Source of the DNA: an uncultured Rikenellaceae bacterium
GTDB lineage: Bacteria; Bacteroidota; Bacteroidia; Bacteroidales; Rikenellaceae
Direction: 5' to 3'
Assembly: GCA_947176715.1 (NCBI GenBank)
Contig: CAMWRR010000054.1
Span: 1-9,682, forward strand
DNA: 9,682 nucleotides
Part shown: piece by piece, positions 6,232 to 9,682 of the stretch
Layout of the letters: the number at the start of each line of letters is the position of its first letter
Position numbering within the stretch: position 1 is the stretch's first letter
Made by a program: the position numbers and the translations under genes
Notes under the pieces: model-generated
What the model saw: the letters and a program-made list of their open reading frames with translations, nothing else
What the model was told of the DNA's origin: nothing
Databases searched by the model: none

Positions 6232-7092
6232 TCACTTGGAGAGGCTGACCCTGAACGCTTTGGGGGTCATGCCGTAGAATCTTTTGAACTGCTTTATGAA
6301 GTGAGACGGATTGCTGAAACGGCATTGTACCGATATCTGGGCTATGCTGTCGGTGGTGGAAAGCAACAGAAACCGGGCGTGCGACAGTCTCTGTTCCACT
6401 ATCCATTTGTGCGGAGAGGTGCCGTAACGACATGTGAACTCCGACTTGAACGCCGACACGCCCATGCCGCAGTTACGGGCCATGTCTTTTATGGAGCTGT
6501 TGCTCAGGATGTTCTCCTTGACAGTCTTGTCTATTATACTGCCGCCCTCCGACACTCCGCGCAACAGTCGGCCTCCGATGCACACATGATCTTCGAGCGA
6601 CAGCAATATGCAGAATAGCTCCGAGAGTTTGAGCAGCCTGAAGGTATAGTTGTCGAAGTCGAAACGGCCGTCCATATACAGGGCGAGCATATCGAAGTAG
6701 AGTGACAGACGTGCCCCGCTGGTGGTGAGGGCGGTGTGTCGGTCGCATCGCGGGCACCGGTGGGCGGCCCTCTCCAACGACCCGTTCCGTCCTATTACCG
6801 ACAGGGCGTTGACCAGCTCGCTCTCACCGAACTCCACCGTGATGTCGCGATAGACCCCGCGGCCGTGAGAGTGACGTTCTATGCAATAGTCGCCGCGTTC
6901 GAGAAAGAGCATCTCGCCGGCACAGAAGCGTAACTGCTCCATAGGCATGGTGAGCGTGGCCTCGCCGGAGATTATATATGTGAGGGTGTAGTTACGACAA
7001 CTGACTGTGGTGATGTCGACACTTAAAGGGACTGAATTTTTCCGATACGAAGGTAACGATACGGCGCCGCTGTCGTTATGGGATACGGACAT
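6232..7092 (-). CDS. AraC-family transcriptional regulator, cysteine-rich
   Basis: The 286-residue protein has an N-terminal cupin-like sensing/dimerisation half (about 20-120, with YIISGEATLTM and LEF-type beta strands) and a C-terminal AraC DNA-binding domain. The DNA-binding domain has two helix-turn-helix units, at about 198-220 (SIKDMARNCGMGVSAFKSEF) and 248-270 (DSIAQISVQCRFSNPSHFIK), and ends with the usual GMTPKAFR segment (274-281). The ligand is unknown. A TTG 15 codons upstream (7137) is in frame but falls inside the -7 promoter element, so the ATG at 7092 is the likely start. The protein holds ten cysteines, including a C-P-R-C pair (113/116), which is high for a cytoplasmic regulator. 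It is convergent with the GH2-like gene, a possible target, and divergent from prfA across a repeat-filled gap. Confidence 0.88.
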   Translation of the reverse strand: MSVSHNDSGAVSLPSYRKNSVPLSVDITTVSCRNYTLTYIISGEATLTMPMEQLRFCAGEMLFLERGDYCIERHSHGRGVYRDITVEFGESELVNALSVIGRNGSLERAAHRCPRCDRHTALTTSGARLSLYFDMLALYMDGRFDFDNYTFRLLKLSELFCILLSLEDHVCIGGRLLRGVSEGGSIIDKTVKENILSNSSIKDMARNCGMGVSAFKSEFTCRYGTSPHKWIVEQRLSHARFLLLSTTDSIAQISVQCRFSNPSHFIKQFKRFYGMTPKAFRVSLSK

Positions 7093-7134
7093 GTCGTGTA
7101 GGTATTGTGTCGGACAGGGAGCTTTATTCAGATG

Positions 7135-7142
7135 CAAATATA
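7135..7142 (-). promoter_or_regulatory. -7 element of the AraC-type gene promoter
   Basis: On the minus strand TATATTTG (7142-7135) is a perfect TAnnTTTG element, placing the transcript start near 7128 and leaving about 35 nt before the ATG at 7092. No TTG lies at the right distance upstream, so the -33 part is weak. Such a promoter may need an activator, perhaps the regulator itself. Confidence 0.5.
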
Positions 7143-7218
7143 ATAATTATTTTCACTTTACGGTGAGCGGATCTGTCGGATAATGAAAATTTTATTTCCG
7201 ACTATATGCGGAAGGTGG

Positions 7219-7446
7219 TGTGTTGGCTAAGTTGAAACAACATAACATTTGGTGTGGCCTATCCGAGACTTTGCGGTATCGTGGAGATGCTGTGTTAACC
7301 CGATTGAAATAACACAACTTCGGGTGTAGTTTATCAGAAAGGGGTCCGTGACTTGAATCTGCTTTTGCTACATTGTGGAGATGCTGTGTTAACCTGATTG
7401 AAATAACACAACTTCGGGTGTAGTTTATCGAAAAGGGGTCCGTGAC
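7219..7446. repeat. three direct copies of a ~45-bp hairpin repeat
   Basis: Copies lie at 7219-7263, 7291-7335 and 7385-7429. Copies 2 and 3 are nearly identical over about 72 bases (from GTGGAGATGC at 7281 and 7375 through GGGGTCCGTGAC), spaced 94 bases apart. Copy 1 starts 72 bases before copy 2 and matches its 45-base core at about 31 positions by hand count. Each core begins with an inverted repeat around a 12-base loop: TGTGTTA/TAACACA in copies 2 and 3, TGTGTTG/CAACATA in copy 1. The array fills most of the space between the divergent regulator and prfA promoters. Confidence 0.9.
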
Positions 7447-7450
7447 CCCA

Positions 7451-7480
7451 TTGGAAATTGGGGGGAAAAGATTAATTTTG
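7451..7480 (+). promoter_or_regulatory. promoter for prfA-pyrF
   Basis: TTG at 7451-7453, exactly 19 bases, then TAATTTTG at 7473-7480 matches the Bacteroidota consensus. Transcription would begin near 7487, giving a very short leader of about 18 nt to the ATG at 7505. A perfect hairpin/palindrome, GGGGTC-CGT-GACCCC (7435-7449), ends one base before the -33 element. Confidence 0.72.
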
Positions 7481-7504
7481 TGGCTGTAAGTAAATATGGT
7501 TTGT

Positions 7505-8593
7505 ATGTCAGATAATACGATACTCTCCAAATTGGAGGGGATAAAGACTAAATACGAGACTATCGCGGCACAGATCACCGATCCGGAGGTCATGTCGGAC
7601 ATGAAGCGCTACGTGCAGCTCAACAAGGAGTATAAGGAGCTTGGTCCCGTGGTGGAGGCGAGCGAGCGTTATAGGCTCGCCGTCAGCAACCTTGAGTTGG
7701 CGAAAGAGATAGTTGCCAACGAGAAGGACGAGGAGATGCGCGAGATGGCCAAGGGCGAGATAGAGGAGCTGGAGCCGCAGATAGAGAAGCTGGAGGAGGA
7801 TATAAAGCTGATGTTGATACCGGCCGACCCGCAGGACTCCAAGAACGCCATATTGGAGATACGCGGCGGTGCGGGCGGCGACGAGGCGGCCATATTCGCA
7901 GGCGACCTGTTGCGCATGTACACCCGCTATTTCGAGAAGAGAGGGTGGCGTTTCGAGACCACCTCGGTGAGCGAGGGTACCGCCGGCGGCTATAAGGAGA
8001 TTGTGCTCAAGGTGAGCGGCGAGAATGTCTACGGCACGCTCAAATACGAGTCGGGCGTACACCGCGTGCAACGGGTGCCTCAGACCGAGACACAGGGACG
8101 CGTCCATACCTCGGCGGCATCGGTAGCCGTGTTGCCGGAGGCCGAGGAGTTCGATATAGACCTCAAGATGGAGGATATACGCAAGGATACGTTCTGTGCG
8201 TCGGGTCCGGGCGGCCAGTCGGTCAACACCACCTATTCGGCCATACGCCTCACGCACATACCTACGGGCATAGTGGTGCAGTGTCAGGATCAGAAATCGC
8301 AGCTCAAAAACTTCGACAAGGCTTTGGAGGAGTTGCGTACGCGAATATATAACCTTGAATATCAGAAGTATCTGGACGAGATATCGTCCAAACGCAAGAC
8401 TATGGTCTCTACCGGCGACCGTTCGGCCAAGATACGTACCTACAACTATCCGCAGGGGCGCGTCACCGACCATCGTATCAACCTGACGCTCTATAACTTG
8501 GCCGCCATAATGGACGGCGACATACAGGAGATAATCGACAAGTTGCAGTTCGCCGAGAATGCCGAGCGTCTAAAGGCCGCCGCGGAGGAGTAG
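7505..8593 (+). CDS. prfA: peptide chain release factor 1 (RF1)
   Basis: RF1 recognises UAA and UAG stop codons in the ribosomal A site and triggers peptide release. Counted from the ATG at 7505, the protein has 362 residues. Domain 1 (about 1-110) is a charged coiled-coil-like helical region. The stop-codon-reading tripeptide PxT is PQT at 192-194, in the context HRVQRVPQTETQGRVHTS, which identifies RF1 rather than RF2. The catalytic GGQ is at 236-238 (SGPGGQSVN). The C-terminal region ends in ERLKAAAEE. An upstream in-frame ATG at 7496 adds only MVC; the start at 7505 (MSDNTILSKL) matches family N-termini better and leaves a more plausible leader. pyrF follows after 82 bp on the same strand, an arrangement I recall from other Bacteroidales. 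By hand count about 20 of 25 Ile codons are ATA. Gln238 is the expected methylation target of PrmC. Confidence 0.97.
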   Translation: MSDNTILSKLEGIKTKYETIAAQITDPEVMSDMKRYVQLNKEYKELGPVVEASERYRLAVSNLELAKEIVANEKDEEMREMAKGEIEELEPQIEKLEEDIKLMLIPADPQDSKNAILEIRGGAGGDEAAIFAGDLLRMYTRYFEKRGWRFETTSVSEGTAGGYKEIVLKVSGENVYGTLKYESGVHRVQRVPQTETQGRVHTSAASVAVLPEAEEFDIDLKMEDIRKDTFCASGPGGQSVNTTYSAIRLTHIPTGIVVQCQDQKSQLKNFDKALEELRTRIYNLEYQKYLDEISSKRKTMVSTGDRSAKIRTYNYPQGRVTDHRINLTLYNLAAIMDGDIQEIIDKLQFAENAERLKAAAEE

Positions 8594-8675
8594 CGATAGG
8601 TATGACGCGTGTCGGTTGCGGCGCATACGTCAGATGTTCGGGCGGTATTTGGTGAAACAATAAAACAGACATATC

Positions 8676-9506
8676 ATGACATCTCAGGAGTTATTCGGGC
8701 AGATAGCGGCAAAAAAGAGTTTCCTGTGCGTGGGTCTCGACACCGACGTGCGTAAAATTCCCGCCCACCTCAAGGATAGCGACGATGCTATCTTCGAGTT
8801 CAACCGCGCCATAATAGACGCCACAGCCCCTTTCACCGTGGCATACAAGCCCAATCTGGCCTTCTACGAGGCGGCGGGTCTCGACGGCTGGCGCGCTTTC
8901 GAGAAGACGGTGGCATATCTCCGTTCGGAATATCCGGAGATGTTCGTGATAGCCGACGCCAAACGCGGCGACATAGGCAACACCTCGCAGATGTATGCCC
9001 GTACATTCTTTGAGACAGTCGATGTCGACTCGGTGACGCTATCGCCCTATATGGGTCTCGACACCGTGGCTCCTTTCCTGCAATATCCGGGCAAGTGGGC
9101 CACCATTCTGGCACTCACCTCCAACGCCTCGGCATCAGACTTCGAGACCGAGCAGACAACCTCGGGCGAGAGGCTTTACGAAGTGGTGTTGCGCAAATCG
9201 AAACAGTGGGGAAGTGTCGATAACATAATGTATGTGGTGGGGGCGACCAAAGCCGAGATGTTGTCGTCGATACGGGAGATAGTCCCCAACCATTTCCTGC
9301 TCGTGCCGGGAGTGGGGGCGCAGGGCGGAAGCCTGAGCGAGGTGGCCCGTTATGGCATGAATGACAGGTGCGGACTGCTGGTCAACTCGTCGCGGGCTAT
9401 AATATATGCCGACCAAAGCGAGCGTTTCGCAGAAGCGGCCGGACAGGCGGCTAAGGAGATGCGCGATCAGATGGCGGTGTTGTTGGAGGAGTGTCTCAAA
9501 CGATAG
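8676..9506 (+). CDS. pyrF: orotidine 5'-phosphate decarboxylase PyrF
   Basis: This enzyme decarboxylates OMP to UMP, the last step of de novo pyrimidine nucleotide synthesis. The protein has 276 residues, matching the longer bacterial PyrF subfamily rather than the roughly 230-residue E. coli type. The substrate-binding segment LCVGLDTD is at 17-24 and YKPNLAFYE at 57-65. The catalytic charged network D-x-K-x-x-D is ADAKRGDIGN (Asp94, Lys96, Asp99), and the phosphate-binding loop near LLVPGVGAQGG and NSSRAIIYA closes the TIM barrel. The ATG at 8676 gives a standard N-terminus (MTSQELFGQI) preceded by an A-rich leader (GAAACAATAAAACAG). It lies 82 bp after prfA with no convincing promoter between, so co-transcription is likely. 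An intrinsic terminator follows at 9529-9566. Confidence 0.96.
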   Translation: MTSQELFGQIAAKKSFLCVGLDTDVRKIPAHLKDSDDAIFEFNRAIIDATAPFTVAYKPNLAFYEAAGLDGWRAFEKTVAYLRSEYPEMFVIADAKRGDIGNTSQMYARTFFETVDVDSVTLSPYMGLDTVAPFLQYPGKWATILALTSNASASDFETEQTTSGERLYEVVLRKSKQWGSVDNIMYVVGATKAEMLSSIREIVPNHFLLVPGVGAQGGSLSEVARYGMNDRCGLLVNSSRAIIYADQSERFAEAAGQAAKEMRDQMAVLLEECLKR

Positions 9507-9528
9507 TAGAGTATTTGAATTATAAGTT

Positions 9529-9566
9529 GGACCTTGGGTGTTGTTATAGCATTTAAGGTCCTTTTT
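9529..9566 (+). terminator. intrinsic terminator after pyrF
   Basis: GGACCTT (9529-9535) pairs perfectly with AAGGTCC (9555-9561), and TTTTTG follows directly. The loop is 19 bases, longer than usual. It sits 22 bases after the pyrF stop codon. Confidence 0.75.
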
Positions 9567-9578
9567 GTATATTATCAC

Positions 9579-9682
9579 CTAGATGTTCGGGAGGGGTTGG
9601 TGAGTTGGGGAGGATGTTTATGGGTGGGCGTTTTTTGTGCGTAGGCCATGAATGACTCGGGGATTCTATAGGTCGGTGACGT
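9579..9682. other. non-coding right edge
   Basis: No gene or RNA is seen in this G/T-rich stretch. Near the end, TATAGGTCGGTGA contains the reverse complement of a sequence found at 115-127. Confidence 0.4.

Noticed and set aside
7093..7137. Upstream TTG start (7137) for the AraC-type protein
   Set aside because: The TTG is part of the TATATTTG promoter element, so it would lie upstream of the predicted transcript start.
7192..7602. Minus-strand frame whose translation shows repeated KLCYFNRVNTA-like peptides
   Set aside because: The peptide repeats come from the DNA hairpin repeats; copy spacings of 72 and 94 bases are not both multiples of three, and the frame runs into the prfA start region.
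7508..8473. Minus-strand frame of 321 codons opposite prfA
   Set aside because: Antisense shadow of RF1; Leu/Tyr/Arg-rich translation with no recognisable domain.

Overview
The window reads as a chromosomal segment from a Bacteroidota member, most likely order Bacteroidales. The evidence is the promoter grammar (TTG, 19-21 bases, TAnnTTTG, found in front of five transcription units), A/T-rich leaders without Shine-Dalgarno sequences, a tRNA gene without encoded CCA, Bacteroidales-like LpxK, PrmC, RF1 and PyrF proteins, and a secreted GH2-family protein. Coding DNA is fairly G+C-rich, yet ATA is the favoured isoleucine codon. Family and genus cannot be fixed from the sequence.

Layout. 1-368 is non-coding and carries a good promoter for lpxK. 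369-2324 holds lpxK (lipid A 4'-kinase) and prmC (release-factor glutamine methyltransferase), on the + strand 51 bp apart and probably co-transcribed. A separate promoter at 2461-2490 drives a tRNA-Gln(CTG) gene at 2597-2667, closed by a strong intrinsic terminator. 2709-3761 has no clear protein gene but is dense in signals: a 16-bp tandem-repeat array, a second copy of that repeat in inverted orientation, and a complete minus-strand cobalamin riboswitch with its own promoter that leads into no recognisable gene. 3762-5810 encodes a secreted GH2-like protein whose catalytic acid/base position and several substrate-pocket positions are altered; a perfect 10-bp-stem terminator follows. 5902-6231 holds a third copy of the 16-bp repeat. 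6232-7092 (minus) is a cysteine-rich AraC-family regulator convergent with the GH2 gene. The divergent gap 7093-7504 contains three copies of a roughly 45-bp hairpin-forming repeat and the promoters for both flanking genes. 7505-9506 is prfA (RF1) followed by pyrF (OMP decarboxylase), ending in an intrinsic terminator.

How the parts relate. The housekeeping genes serve outer-membrane lipid A synthesis, translation termination and pyrimidine synthesis. PrmC is the enzyme expected to methylate the GGQ glutamine of the RF1 encoded 5 kb away. The GH2/AraC pair and its flanks look like an accessory insert between housekeeping blocks, and the three 16-bp repeat arrays all lie in the intergenic DNA on either side of the GH2 gene.

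The points most worth following up are the intact but apparently orphan B12 riboswitch, which may control a short RNA or micro-ORF; the probable GH2 pseudoenzyme; the dispersed 16-bp repeat family; and the 45-bp repeat whose diverged copy keeps its hairpin through a compensatory base-pair change.
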